Shown: piece by piece, positions 22,991 through 34,335 of the stretch
Numbering within the stretch: position 1 is the stretch's first letter
How the letters are laid out: each line of letters opens with the position of its first letter
Translations under genes and position numbers: made by a program
Notes under the pieces: generated by a model
The model's database searches: none
Seen by the model: only the letters and a program-made list of their open reading frames with translations
What the model was told of the DNA's origin: nothing
Origin: Tetrahymena elliotti 4EA
Taxonomy: Eukaryota > Ciliophora > Oligohymenophorea > Hymenostomatida > Tetrahymenidae
DNA: 64,000 nucleotides
Direction of reading: 5' to 3'
NCBI GenBank assembly: GCA_000231825.2
Contig: JH720307.1
Location: 618,389-682,388, forward strand

Positions 22991-25337
22991 ATGGAAGAGA
23001 AGGATCAACGTTAAAGAAATATTGAACATTTTAAGATCAAGAAATTGATGATGAGACTCAGAAACACTAGAGGGTAATTGATTAATCTATAAAAATTTAT
23101 TTCTTCTAACTAAATCTCTGTTCACACTCCACACTGATCCAATTTGCTATTAAGAATCTTTATTTGAATAATAATAAAACTATATTTAGCTTAGTTATCA
23201 TTCATTTAAACATTTATAACTTATGGTGTCCCAAGCAAATCATTATTTTTTTGAGCAAAGTCTCCTTAAAAAATAATTAATATCAGTGCAGGTGTAGCTT
23301 AAGTGGATGATTAAGACTTTAAGATTCGATTTTAATATTAATAACCTTTACAACTTATAAAAAGTTCTGGTACTTCTATGGTTTCATTGATTATCCCCCC
23401 TAAGAAGTAAATTAACGATTCCACAAAGTTAATCAGTGATGAATTCAGTAAGGCTACTAACATTAAGGACAGAGTCAACCGTTAATCCGTACAAGATGCT
23501 ATGGTTTCTGCTTTACAAAGTAAATTATCACATATTTTTGGATAAACTCTCTCGATATTTCTTTAAACACTAATGGATGAAAGAAATATTTTAAGCAAAT
23601 ATTTAAAATTTGCTGAAAGGCCTAACTGATATTTATTTTATTTACTTAAAAAAGGATTAAAATTATATCCTAGAACTCCTAACAATGGTTTGATTCTTTA
23701 TTGCGGTAAGGTTCTTAACGAAGAAGGAAAAGAAATTAAGCTTTTGATCGATTTCGAACCCTACAAGCCCATCAACACCTCTCTCTATTTCTGTGACAGT
23801 AAGTTCCACGTCGACGAATTAGGTTCACTTCTTGAAACTGACCCTCCTTTTGGTTTCATCGTTATGGATGGTCAAGGTGCTCTCTATGCCAATCTCCAAG
23901 GAAATACAAAGACTGTAAACAAATAATAAAAATATATTAAAAATTGTTTTAACTAGAAATAATACAAAGATATAATAAGTTTAAATAAATACGCTTAAAT
24001 TAAGAAAAATAATAAAGTCTAATTTCATTTAGTCCCATCCCAATTAACTTAAAGGATTAACAAATATTTTGGCTATTAAGACAACAAACATCAAATATAT
24101 TTTTCCTTAATTATAAAAGCATATTATCAAAAATATATAAAGCATCATAATCAAAGAGTATTTTTAAAAAAGAATAATCCTTATAGGAAATTCAATATTG
24201 CATTATCATTAGCTTAATTGCTTACTAAAAATTTTATCAGATAAATAATAAGAAATTATATTTAAATAAGATTAATTTATGAATATTATCTAAGCATTTC
24301 TCTTTAATTCAAATAGGTTTTAAATAAATTCTCTGTCGAATTACCCAAGAAGCACGGTAGAGGTGGTCAATCATCCGTTCGTTTTGCACGTCTTAGAGTT
24401 GAAAAGAGACACAACTATCTTAGAAAGGTTTGTGAAGTCGCTACTTAAACTTTCATTTCCCAAGATAAAATTAATGTCTAAGGTTTAGTCTTAGCTGGTT
24501 CTGGTGATTTCAAGAACGAATTGAGTACCACTTAGATGTTCGATCCCCGTCTTGCTTGCAAGATTATTAAGATTGTTGATGTTTCTTATGGTGGTGAAAA
24601 CGGTCTTAATCAAGCTATTGAACTCGCTCAAGAATCATTGACTAACGTCAAGTTCGTTTAAGAAAAAAATGTTATTTCTAAATTCTTTGATTGCATCGCT
24701 ATTGATTCTGGTACTGTTGTCTATGGTGTCTAAGATACTATGTAACTCTTATTAGATGGTGTTATTGAAAATATTCTTTGTTTCGAAGAACTCAACACCT
24801 TAAGAGTCACTCGTAAAAATAAAGTCACTGAATGTAACTTATTCACTTTTATTAAAATTAATATTTATCAGCCATTAGGTTTTGTTAGTCCACTATCATC
24901 TTCAAGATAAAAAAAGAAAACAAGAATTAAATAATATTGAAAAGCATAAAAAATTATAAAAATAGTGGATACTAATGGAATCTAATAATAAAATCTTATG
25001 AATAAATATTTTCAATAATCTAAATATATCTTTTATAAAATTAGAAATCACTCATATACACATTCCCCCAAGTGAATTAAATAATCCTAAGCACTTCAAG
25101 GATGGTGAACACGAACTTGAAAAGATTGAAGTTGAAAACTTAACTGAATGGTTAGCTGAACACTACAGTGAATATGGTGCTGAACTTTACTTTATTACTG
25201 ATAAATCTGCTGAAGGTTGCTAATTTGTCAAAGGTTTCTCTGGTATTGGTGGTTTCTTAAGATATAAGGTCGAATTAGAACATATTGTTAACCAAAATGA
25301 TGAATACAACTATGAAGAAGAAGAAGGCTTCATATGA
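22991..25337 (+). CDS. ERF1: Polypeptide chain release factor eRF1 (UGA-specific type)
   Basis: eRF1 recognises stop codons in the ribosomal A site and triggers peptide release with eRF3. Five exons (22991-23073, 23365-23519, 23655-23914, 24317-24833, 25045-25337) give 436 codons, 435 residues, the length expected for Tetrahymena eRF1. Domain 1 has [12 protein letters not shown] where standard-code organisms have TASNIKS, while the YxCxxxF motif is kept (YFCDSKF). Domain 2 has the catalytic GGQ in [14 protein letters not shown]. Domain 3 ends in the acidic tail NYEEEEGFI before TGA. The gene itself uses TAA and TAG as Gln, first at codon 8 (23012-23014), and the intron between exons 4 and 5 splits a Gln codon as T|AA. 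A UAA-reading tRNA-Gln lies 274 bp downstream on the same strand. Confidence 0.98.
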
Positions 25338-25611
25338 TTAATATTTTTATTTCTAAATTAACTTTTCTATCTAAAAGATGCTCTAAAACATTAAGCTGAA
25401 GCACTCTAAAATATTAAGTTTATATTAAAGATTAAATCTTATCTGTAATTCATTTCATTGTGTACAATAATAGTATTATTCTTTATATTTTGAGAGCTTT
25501 AAGCTTCCTTTAAAAAAAATTCATCATTATGTTTTTAATTTATTTTTTCTTTAATTCAATTTGCGGAGACCTTTATATCCCCACAAAATAATATTGTATT
25601 CTTAGTTATCC

Positions 25612-25683
25612 GGTTCCATAGTATAGTGGTTAGTACTGGGGACTTTAAATCCCTTGACCTGGGTTCGAATCCCAGTGGGACCT
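25612..25683 (+). tRNA. tRNA-Gln(UUA), reads the reassigned UAA codon
   Basis: A 72-nt cloverleaf. The acceptor GGTTCCA pairs with TGGGACC (one G-U), with discriminator T. The anticodon stem GGGGA/TCCCT encloses loop CTTTAAA, so the anticodon (25645-25647) is UUA. The T arm CTGGG-TTCGAAT-CCCAG carries a standard B box. The discriminator and overall sequence are of the ciliate glutamine type: UUA-anticodon tRNAs decode UAA (and by wobble UAG) as Gln. A T6 run at 25687-25692 provides the Pol III terminator. Sense orientation is shared with eRF1. Confidence 0.96.
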
Positions 25684-25686
25684 GGC

Positions 25687-25692
25687 TTTTTT
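25687..25692 (+). terminator. Pol III terminator of tRNA-Gln(UUA)
   Basis: Six T residues begin 4 nt after the tRNA 3' end, the usual eukaryotic RNA polymerase III stop signal. Confidence 0.75.
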
Positions 25693-28053
25693 AAAAGAAA
25701 AAAAAAAGTAAAGAAATTAATTAATAATTGAAAAGAAATCTAAATTGAGTACAACAATAAATCGAACAGAATTTTAGAAATTTCAAGAATTCAAATCTTG
25801 AAATATCATCAAAAATATCATTTCATCAAAATTTGACAACTGTATGTAGATATTAGATACGCATTTAACAGAAATGTAATTACTAATCCTACTTATTTCA
25901 GAAGAATCAAGGGTGAGTAACATCTTATTTGTGAAATAATAAATAAATTCAAACTCAATTGCAAAAATAATTTAGTATATATCAATATATATATATAATA
26001 ATCAATCTAAGAATCTAATTTGAGAAATCAAGAAATGTTCGGCTTTGTAAATTATCCTAAAAATAAAAATTGGAAAGCAGCTTTTAATTTTATTTTATAC
26101 TTAATTATTTTATAACAATTTTAAATTAACAAAATATACAATAATTTATCAAAGACTTCATAAAAACGATAAGAAATCTATAAAACTTTATTTGATTTTT
26201 GTTTAAGCTGAAAAAGTTCATCTGATTTGAGCTTTTTATATTTTAACAGATCATAGAGTTATTAAAATATTTTATAGTATAAAAATAAATATAAAGATAA
26301 TATTAAAAGAAAGCTAAAGAAGGTGTCCCAAAAAAAATTTTGTTTTTTATAATAATTTTAACAATCAGATAAAAACGATATCATTCAATACAATCTTCTA
26401 ATTAAAAAAAGATGAAAAAAATTAATTATTATTTATTTTTGGTGATACTTTCTCTCTCATCAATTTTCTTATTAATTATTATAGCTAGATGTGAGACGTA
26501 TAATTTAAGAAATTATTTATCTTTCAATTTTTAAAGTATGCTATTTAGAGCAAAATTATTTTGGAATGCCCTATATTATTTTTATTTCATTTAGAATTTA
26601 ATAAATTTGAATTAGTAATTATTTTTAGAAAAAAAATTTAAATAAGGATTTTGCATTCATAATTATAGCTGAGGTATTCTGTTAAAATTGACTCTAAAAA
26701 TAGAAAAATTTCTATTATTTTCATAACTTAAACTTCATAAATTATTTAGTCACAACAAAAAAAACATCAAATTTATTTCATTCCTAATTTAATTATTATA
26801 AATAGGTACTTAATTATTTTATTTTATAAAGTTTACTTTTAAATTTCAAACTATTTTAATATTTATTTCTCAAAGATTATATTACTCTCATGATTACATC
26901 ATTTTTTTCCACAATATAGATGAAAGGTTAAATTATTTTGTTATCCTCAGGTTACTTTTTTTTTTCTTCAATAATAAAATGGTCCATTTAATCATAGTAA
27001 AGAGTGTTTTTTAATCTGATAAAACCAGAAAATTATTAATTTAATAGGATAAAATAACATTTGACAAATTAATTGTTAAAAATATATTTTTGTCAGTTTC
27101 AAAGTAAAAATAACTCAATTTAGTGATTGATTATTTAAGTTTCTTTTTTTAGAACTAAGAATTATTTAGAAAGCAATTTTGATTAATTCTAAAAGAGAAT
27201 ATAATCAGATTCTAAATTATTAATTTATTTATTTCTAAAAAAAGATTATATGTGTTTATCAATATGTTTACATAATCAAAATATATTTTTAACTTATTTG
27301 ATTGTGACTTTTTAGAAATTTTAAATTAATTTTAATACTCTAATCTTCTTTTGTTCCAAAAATTTGATGAATCTTTGTTTAGATTTAAAGTTTTTAAGAT
27401 AAAATTTTTTTAGTAATTATTTCTAATCATGTTATTTCATTATTTTAATCAACTAGAAATTCAAGTATGATTTTACTTCTGCATTTTTTTGAGTTGAAAA
27501 TAATTTATTTTTTCTTTATTCTACCAGTTACAGCTGCTAAGAAATAACTTGAATATAACAGAGATAGTATGTTTAATCTATATATTTACTTAACTATTAA
27601 AATTATGAAATATTGAAAACTATAATAGTACTCCTTCTAGAAGAATAAATAAAATATAAAGAAATTACTTTTAGAAAAACTTTAAGTAAAAATTAACATT
27701 CTTTTGCAAACTGATGTTGTAAAATTACATTATTGATATCTAGGATTTATAACAAACTAAAAAGTTAATACAATTATGTGGTAATGTGCATTAATTATTT
27801 GTTAAGCTAGTTTCAATTTAATTAAATGGTAATCTAATAGTACTAGAAAATTCTGAAAATATTTATTTAACAATGAAAATTATTGTTATATTAGTGTTTT
27901 TATTGTTTCAATGCAATTTAATAGTGTTCTGGTCAAATCAAGGAGGATTAAGCATGAAATTATTTTTGTAGTATTTATTAAGTAAACAAATTTTTTTAAA
28001 ATAAATGTATTTTTTTCTTTAGTTTAATTTATCTTTTATTATTTTATCAAAAT
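25693..28053. other. 2.4-kb noncoding AT-rich region
   Basis: Between the tRNA-Gln and tRNA-Ala genes. Apart from one weak candidate frame at 26412-26672, no gene, RNA or repeat was recognised. Confidence 0.45.
26412..26672 (+). CDS. Doubtful 86-residue frame with signal-peptide-like start
   Basis: An ATG opens a frame of 87 codons ending in TGA. Its start (MKKINYYLFLVILSLSS) looks like a secretory signal or membrane anchor, similar in style to that of the protein at 2072-2800. The rest is AT-driven, rich in Phe, Leu, Asn and Tyr, with few features. With TGA as the only stop, frames of this length arise often by chance in such AT-rich DNA. It could also be the first exon of a longer gene. 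I regard it as a weak candidate only. Confidence 0.2.
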
Positions 28054-28059
28054 AAAAAA
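28054..28059 (-). terminator. Pol III terminator of first tRNA-Ala
   Basis: A run of six A on the plus strand (six T on the transcribed minus strand) lies 3 nt past the tRNA 3' end. Confidence 0.7.
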
Positions 28060-28062
28060 TAT

Positions 28063-28135
28063 TGGAGAACCTGGGCATTGATCCCAGTGCCTCTCGTATG
28101 CTAAACGAGCGCTCTACCATTTGAGCTAGATCCCC
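28063..28135 (-). tRNA. tRNA-Ala(AGC), copy 1
   Basis: A 73-nt cloverleaf on the minus strand. The anticodon stem CTCGT/ACGAG encloses loop TTAGCAT, so the anticodon (28102-28100) is AGC. The acceptor GGGGATC/GTTCTCC has the G3-U70 pair that alanyl-tRNA synthetase recognises, with discriminator A. Position 6-67 is a U-U mismatch. The T loop is ATCAATG rather than the usual TTCGANT, a variant start also known in plant tRNA-Ala. The sequence is identical to the copies at 28206 and 34263. Confidence 0.93.
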
Positions 28136-28196
28136 GACACATTAATATTGTTAGTTAAGTTTAAATAGAATTTAAATGTTATCAGAAATTTAAAAT

Positions 28197-28202
28197 AAAA
28201 AA
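28197..28202 (-). terminator. Pol III terminator of second tRNA-Ala
   Basis: Six T on the minus strand, 3 nt after the tRNA 3' end. Confidence 0.7.
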
Positions 28203-28205
28203 TAA

Positions 28206-28278
28206 TGGAGAACCTGGGCATTGATCCCAGTGCCTCTCGTATGCTAAACGAGCGCTCTACCATTTGAGCTAGATCCCC
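28206..28278 (-). tRNA. tRNA-Ala(AGC), copy 2
   Basis: Identical over all 73 nt to the copy at 28063-28135, which ends 70 bp away; flanking sequences differ. Same anticodon AGC, G3-U70 pair and U6-U67 mismatch. It lies 261 bp upstream of the broken HECT gene, in the opposite orientation. Confidence 0.93.
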
Positions 28279-28440
28279 TAGACAATAAACTTGATTATCA
28301 ATATTTAATTTCTTTTTAATTATTGTTTCCAAATTATTTATAAAATGCAAACTTTTAAACTATTGAGAGAAAATAAAATATAAAAAAAATTATTATTTTT
28401 TAATTTATAATTTCTCCTTTATTTTTAATTTTAATAAAAA

Positions 28441-28482
28441 CTATTATTATTATTATTTTATTATGCAGCTATTATTATTATT
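28441..28482. repeat. ATT trinucleotide microsatellite
   Basis: Two runs of TAT/ATT units separated by a short unique stretch (TTATGCAGC), just upstream of the HECT pseudogene start. Confidence 0.7.
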
Positions 28483-28539
28483 TAAAAATATTAAAAATAA
28501 TTTGCTGAAATTCTGCAAAGATACTTATAATTAGATAAA

Positions 28540-31500
28540 ATGAGCAATATGCGATGCCCGAATAATCATAAGCAGTTCCAAAATATTATTTAATAATATC
28601 CAAATAGCTAAGTTGAGCAAATTAAATAAGGAAAAATGGTGATATTTATTATCCTGATCAGAAAATTTAAAATCCAAACAAAGATTAATCAATGAGTAAA
28701 ATTTAATTTAGATGCTAGGTTTTAGCTAGAAAAAGATAATATATTTAAATTAAAAAATTATTTAATAATTCCAAAGATCTTTTAAATAAGCAGTTAAGCA
28801 AAATCTAGCTAATGAAATTTCAGAAAAAAAAAGAGTTGTAGAAGTGGAAATAAAATGAATAGATTAAACCATTATTTTATTATTTTTTAGAGAAGGCTCA
28901 AGAAAAAAATCATTCTGAGGTAGATTACTAAAAGGTTTCTTAACTTTTTGATATGTAGAACTCTCTAATAATCAATTAAATAATGACTTATAAAGAATTC
29001 TTTGGATGTACAACTCTTATCATTGCTTCTAAAATTAGCATATTTATATTTTAAAGTTTATTTTTCAGATATTTAAAATGGAAAATTTTACTTTACAGGA
29101 TTAGATATATTAGGCAAACATTATCTTTAATGCTTTTGTTTCATCCTAGAAGTTATTTGATAAAAAAACTGAATTTTATTTTTCTTTTTTGTGTCTTATT
29201 GAAAATAATTAATAGCTTCAAAAACTGTTTTTACTTTATCTTGAAAAAACAGATCCCTTAATATTTCTTAAAATATAAATATTTTGTATATTTCAAATAA
29301 TTTTAACACATTTTTTATTGTTAAAGTCTTAAATATAAAATCTGAATAAGCCTAACTATTTTTAGAAAGAATTAAAAAGTTAATCTAGTTATAGAACTGC
29401 TTCATGTTATCCCAAAAATTCAATAAAATTTTTTACTTGGTAAATACTTTGTAAAGTTAAATTTACCTTAAAGCATAGAACGATTAAAAAAAAACTTAAA
29501 TGATAACAATCTTAAAATCTCCTTTACAGACATTTAATTTGATATAAGTAAAGGAAGAAAATTTTAAAAACAAAATTCTATGGTTAAATAAAAATATAAT
29601 TTTGCTAATTTCTTACTTAAAAAAGGTAATAAGTTCATTAAATTCCTAAAAAATTATTTTATTTTATATTTTAATTTAGGTTAGATATAATTTAATAGAA
29701 CTGGAATGTTTATTTGGAATTATTGTTAGAAAAATATAGCAGTAGATCTACAGGAGATTCTATTATACTTGAAAAGGAAACATATTAAACAATATTAGAG
29801 ATGATAGAAATCTATTAAGTTAATAAAAACCTATTGACAAATTCTTTAAAATTTCTATTAATAGAAATCAAAATTTACTACATTTAATTATAGGAAATAA
29901 GAATCTATCATCAAATAACACTAAAGAGATCATTTAAAAAATATGTGACAAAAATTAAGAAGTAAAAGAAAATTTACTGCTTTAGTATGACTGTTTAAAA
30001 TAATATTCTACTCTCATATTAAAATGTGAAAGAATAGAATTTTATAATGAATCTAATATTGTTGTCTATTTGTTCATGAAGTAGGTAGTTAAGCACATTA
30101 GGAGGATTGGATTGCAATTTAAATCAACCCCAGAGTAAAATAGCCTAGATTTGAAAATGTTTGTTTATGATGAAAATTCCTAAAGCTTAAGTATAAATGT
30201 TTATATAGGGATTAATTATCAGATAATTATTCCTTCAATTAATGAAATCAGTTATTTTATCCTCAAGCAGCTTGTTATTTGTGAATTTAAGTATGTCTCA
30301 CAAAAAAAATACTTACTAAAACAAATTAATACATATTAATCAGAAACCTCTTTTTAAATAAATTCTGATTTAAAAGATTTTAACATTAAAATCACTAATG
30401 ATTTAAAGAGCCTTCTCAAATCTTCATTTAGCAGAATATCAAATTTTAATTGCTTAATTGACTACATTGTCTTTTTCAATTAAAAGCTTAACCATCATTT
30501 CATAAATAAAAAATATAGATAGTAGCTAATTTGAAATATCATTTAACAATTTGAAGGGTAGCTCGTTCTCTAAGTCATAAAAATAAAGCAGCTAGGGAGT
30601 ATATGTTAATTTCAGATTCGGATCTACTCATTTTATAACCGAATTCTTTGATTTTATTCATTTACTAGGATAAGATGACAAGAAATTATTTCAAGATAAT
30701 TGTAGTAGCATAGATATTTCAAATTAAATAGCAACAAATAATTCTACAAAAATAGTTATTAACTTATCCTGCAGCTAGTACTTGGATGAATAAGATTGAT
30801 TAAAGATAAAAAATAAATAAAATTATTAAGTTAAAATGATAGATTTATCTAACCTTACTTAATTAACAGTTTTTGATGTCGAGCAGGTTGTATATAATTA
30901 ATGGATGCAATTGAAACTTAGAAAAGATTTATCTCATTTTAGAGGATAAGGTAATCACTGCATATATTTTATCTATTTTAATAAATAAGTTATTTCAAAT
31001 AATTATCTTCTAAAGAGCTCTGATGAATTAATATAATAGCTTTTACAATAAAATAACAGCAATCATTATAAAATTAACAAAGAATCTATAGTTATTGTCC
31101 AATAAAAATCTTTGGCAAATACCAAATAATTATTATTTAATGGTTTTAACATTTAGTTTAATTAAATGGAAGATAAAAGCTTAATTTCTATCTCAACATA
31201 TTCACAAAGATATCAGGAAATAGTTAAAATAAGAAAATTAAATTGACTAAAATAAATAAATAAATAATCAACTACTTTGCATTTGATATTAATTCGAGGT
31301 TTATCTCTAATGATACACTTATTCAAACTATAAGAAACTCTCATTCCTAGACTCTTAAAATTTAAAATAAATCATCTGCCACTATAATTTTAAATAGGAA
31401 CTTCCTTAAAGAAACCATTATTAATTAACTTTTAATATATTTTTAACTCTTATTAATTATCAGTTGAAATAAAGTTCTCTTCTACCTAGAAAATATTTAT

Positions 31501-33561
31501 TGAAAAAACTTAGTTAGAAGGTAGTATAATAGAAAATAAGGAATTTTAACCATATTAATCCAAAAGAAGATTAACAAAGCAAAAGCAATTAAAAATCTAC
31601 TTCTTCCTGATTTAAGGTAAATTTTATAAAACTGAGCTCATCTATACTTAATAAATTTTAAAAAGATATTTAAGCCAAGAATTGTGACCAGACTTTAAGA
31701 CTAAGGAGAAAAGCTAAAATTCATTGAGTCAGAAATTTAATTAAAAAGATTTTAAGAAATTCAAAGATAAATTTTCATGGAAGATGGAAGATAATTTTTG
31801 TATTCAAGTCCTGGAGAAATCAGAAAAGAGGTTATTTATTTTTAAGATAGATTTGGAAATAAAATGTAGCCTAATGAACCACTAGAAAATTATCAAGTAA
31901 TTAATTAAAAAAAATAAACTCTATCAAAAATGAAAGTATTTCATTTGTTAGTCAATTCAGGTTATTTTTGTACATATTCTTTTCTTAATAGTATTTGTAT
32001 CCCTAAGTCTTAAGAGATGATAGGTATCATTTCAAATAATATAGATGACAAAAATATTAAAATTGAAAGATCAGATATACCAAAACTTTCTTACTATGAT
32101 ATCATGGAATGTCAAATTTACTACAAAGATCAATACGGAAATAGCTACACTGAATTTGATAAATCAACTTTTAATGATTATTTTCGTTTTTAAATTAAAT
32201 TTGCTAAAAATGATTAGGAGAAATAGTAAGACCTGGAATTTTCTTTTTCTTTAGGTGATATAGATAAGGTTGGTAAATAGAAAGCCACTTTAAAATTTGA
32301 TCTTAAATAAATCCAAAATTTAAATAGACCTAATCCTTAGAAAATAGTAGGAAAGATGATGAAAGACAGCACATACTAATTCTTTGAATTATCTAATGAT
32401 TAGAACACAGAAAAATATTTCTTTCACTAAAACTGCTTAAAAAAGAAGCAACCAGTTTAATACTTTAAAATATTTGGAAAGTTTATTGCACACACAATCC
32501 TTTATGAAGTAAATATTTACTTATTTATTTAATAAATACAAAAAAAATAATTTACCAACTTAACATATTTTTATTTTAGGAAATAATTGGTATTAAATTT
32601 TGTCAACCTATTTATAAATTGATCACAAAACAAGAAATTTAATTTGAAGATTTAAAGCACATTTTAGATTCATAAACTTATAATAACTATTATATGTTCA
32701 AGGTAGAATATTTCAACTAATTTTAATTTTTTTAAGAAATAATAAATTACAAACTTAATTGAGAAAAATAATATTTAAATCAAATGGTTTTGAATTATTT
32801 ATTTATGTAATTAAACCCAAAAAATAGATAAATACAAATAATCAAAAAGAGATAGAGAAGTTCTAATTTATTTTTCATTTAACATTGTTTAAAATTTTTT
32901 AAATGCAAATTTTTAAAAAATGTAATGTTTACATAAAATAGTAGGATTAGAGGATATGTGTCTTTTCTTTACTTATTCTGAGAAAGGTAAGGTTATAGAA
33001 TTAATATCTAATGGAAGTTAAATCTAAGTAACAAAAGATAATTTGGATCAATATCTTCAAAAAACTTCACAACATATTCTTCAAAAACGCTTTTAGAATG
33101 CCATCACTAATTTATAAGAAGGATTTGATTCAGTTTTCCCTTCTGAAGTACTTTAGAAATTCATTCATCCAAACGAGTTATCTATTTTCACTTGTGGTTT
33201 GAGGGAAATAGATGGAGAATTCTTAAAAAAAATATCTACCTTTAAGGGAGGTAATTCAATATTACTCAAATGCTTCAAAATTTCTTGAAATTCATTACAG
33301 GTAATAATTTTTATTTAATTTTTTAATGAAATATTCTCGTTTATTATTATTAAATAAAAAGGTTCTGGAAGTATTCCTTTTGATTATTCAAAATTCATAC
33401 TCGTCATCGATTTTATCTCTGGCATGAATCTAAATAAGTTACCTCTTTCACATACATGTTTTAGGTCAATCGAAGTACCTCACTATAAAAGTTATGAGCT
33501 AATGAAATCTAAATTTGATTTAGCATTTACTCTTGGTAGTGAAGGATTTGCATTTGGATGA
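28540..33561 (+). pseudogene. Broken tandem copy of the giant HECT ubiquitin ligase
   Basis: Homologous to the gene at 34943-50550 at both ends but lacking the middle. 28800-30020 matches 35290-36525; from about 30025 the match jumps to 46610 and runs to the end, so about 10 kb is missing. Further defects relative to the intact copy: a 1-nt loss near 29012, about 100 nt missing near 31990, 270 nt missing near 32352 (intact positions about 49055-49324, the start of the HECT N-lobe, with TAG at both breakpoints), and 37 nt missing near 33267. The last loss shifts the frame into TGA at 33286-33288, before the catalytic-Cys region (TGT 33457-33459). The 5' end (ATG 28540, MSNMRCPNN) differs from the intact copy. 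The final C-lobe residues SEGFAFG are still readable. It is very probably a pseudogene, though a truncated product cannot be excluded. Confidence 0.8.
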
Positions 33562-34255
33562 TATACCATCCTTTAATAAACAAACTATATATTATACTTG
33601 TTTTAATAAAAAATTCGCAAAAAATTAAATGATTATTTAAAGATATTTTTGAATAAAAAATATTTTATTTTTCTTAGATTTATTTAATATTAATTCATTT
33701 TTTTAACCTTAAATAGTTAAATTTGTATTGAAATATTTAAAAATCATTTTCAACTTAAAATATGTTGCAATTAATTGAATAAAAGTAAAGCAATACCCAA
33801 AATTCAATAATTAATTAATATCTATACCTTCATTTTAACAAACAAAAAAATTTTAAGGGAATATTTTTGATGAGGTTTCAATAAATGCTTAAAAAAATAT
33901 TTTGTATTGAATATGCAAATTATTAAGTTCACTTTTTAATGTTTAATATCCTTATTTTAGTAAATCAACCAAATTTTCAATACAATTTTGTGTTGAACTC
34001 TTTTTAAAAAACTTTAGTATGAGTTATAACAAAATATTAAAAATATTTAATTTAAATTATCTCACTAAAAACTATTTATTTTTTCTTGATAAAAATAGAT
34101 CAAAATTATCTGTTAGCCTATTATATATAAGCGTAAGTCTTAAAAATTAAGTAAGTTTGAGGAGGTTATTGGTTGTCTGTTAATAGTTTTATGTTCAAAA
34201 TTGATTGATGATTAATGTAAATTTTAAAATTTGCTTTTCTCTGTTTTATTAAATT
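33562..34255. other. Intergenic region between HECT pseudogene and tRNA-Ala
   Basis: AT-rich, no frame or RNA recognised. It marks the junction between the two units of the tandem duplication. Confidence 0.45.
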
Positions 34256-34261
34256 AAAAAA
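34256..34261 (-). terminator. Pol III terminator of third tRNA-Ala
   Basis: Six T on the minus strand immediately beyond the tRNA 3' end. Confidence 0.7.
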
Positions 34262-34262
34262 T

Positions 34263-34335
34263 TGGAGAACCTGGGCATTGATCCCAGTGCCTCTCGTATG
34301 CTAAACGAGCGCTCTACCATTTGAGCTAGATCCCC
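34263..34335 (-). tRNA. tRNA-Ala(AGC), copy 3
   Basis: Identical over 73 nt to the copies at 28063 and 28206, again on the minus strand and again upstream of a HECT gene start (607 bp here). Anticodon AGC at 34302-34300. The arrangement shows that the tRNA was part of the duplicated unit. Confidence 0.93.

Noticed and set aside
23690..23926. Small separate plus-strand gene
   Set aside because: It is exon 3 of eRF1 read into the following intron; the frame joins the flanking exons exactly.
28126..28350. Minus-strand frame overlapping tRNA-Ala
   Set aside because: Most of its sequence is the tRNA-Ala gene; no protein-like pattern.
32045..32254. Independent small gene inside the HECT pseudogene (also 48749-48961 in the intact copy)
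   Set aside because: Both are alternative-frame readings of homologous HECT sequence; the family motifs are in another frame.
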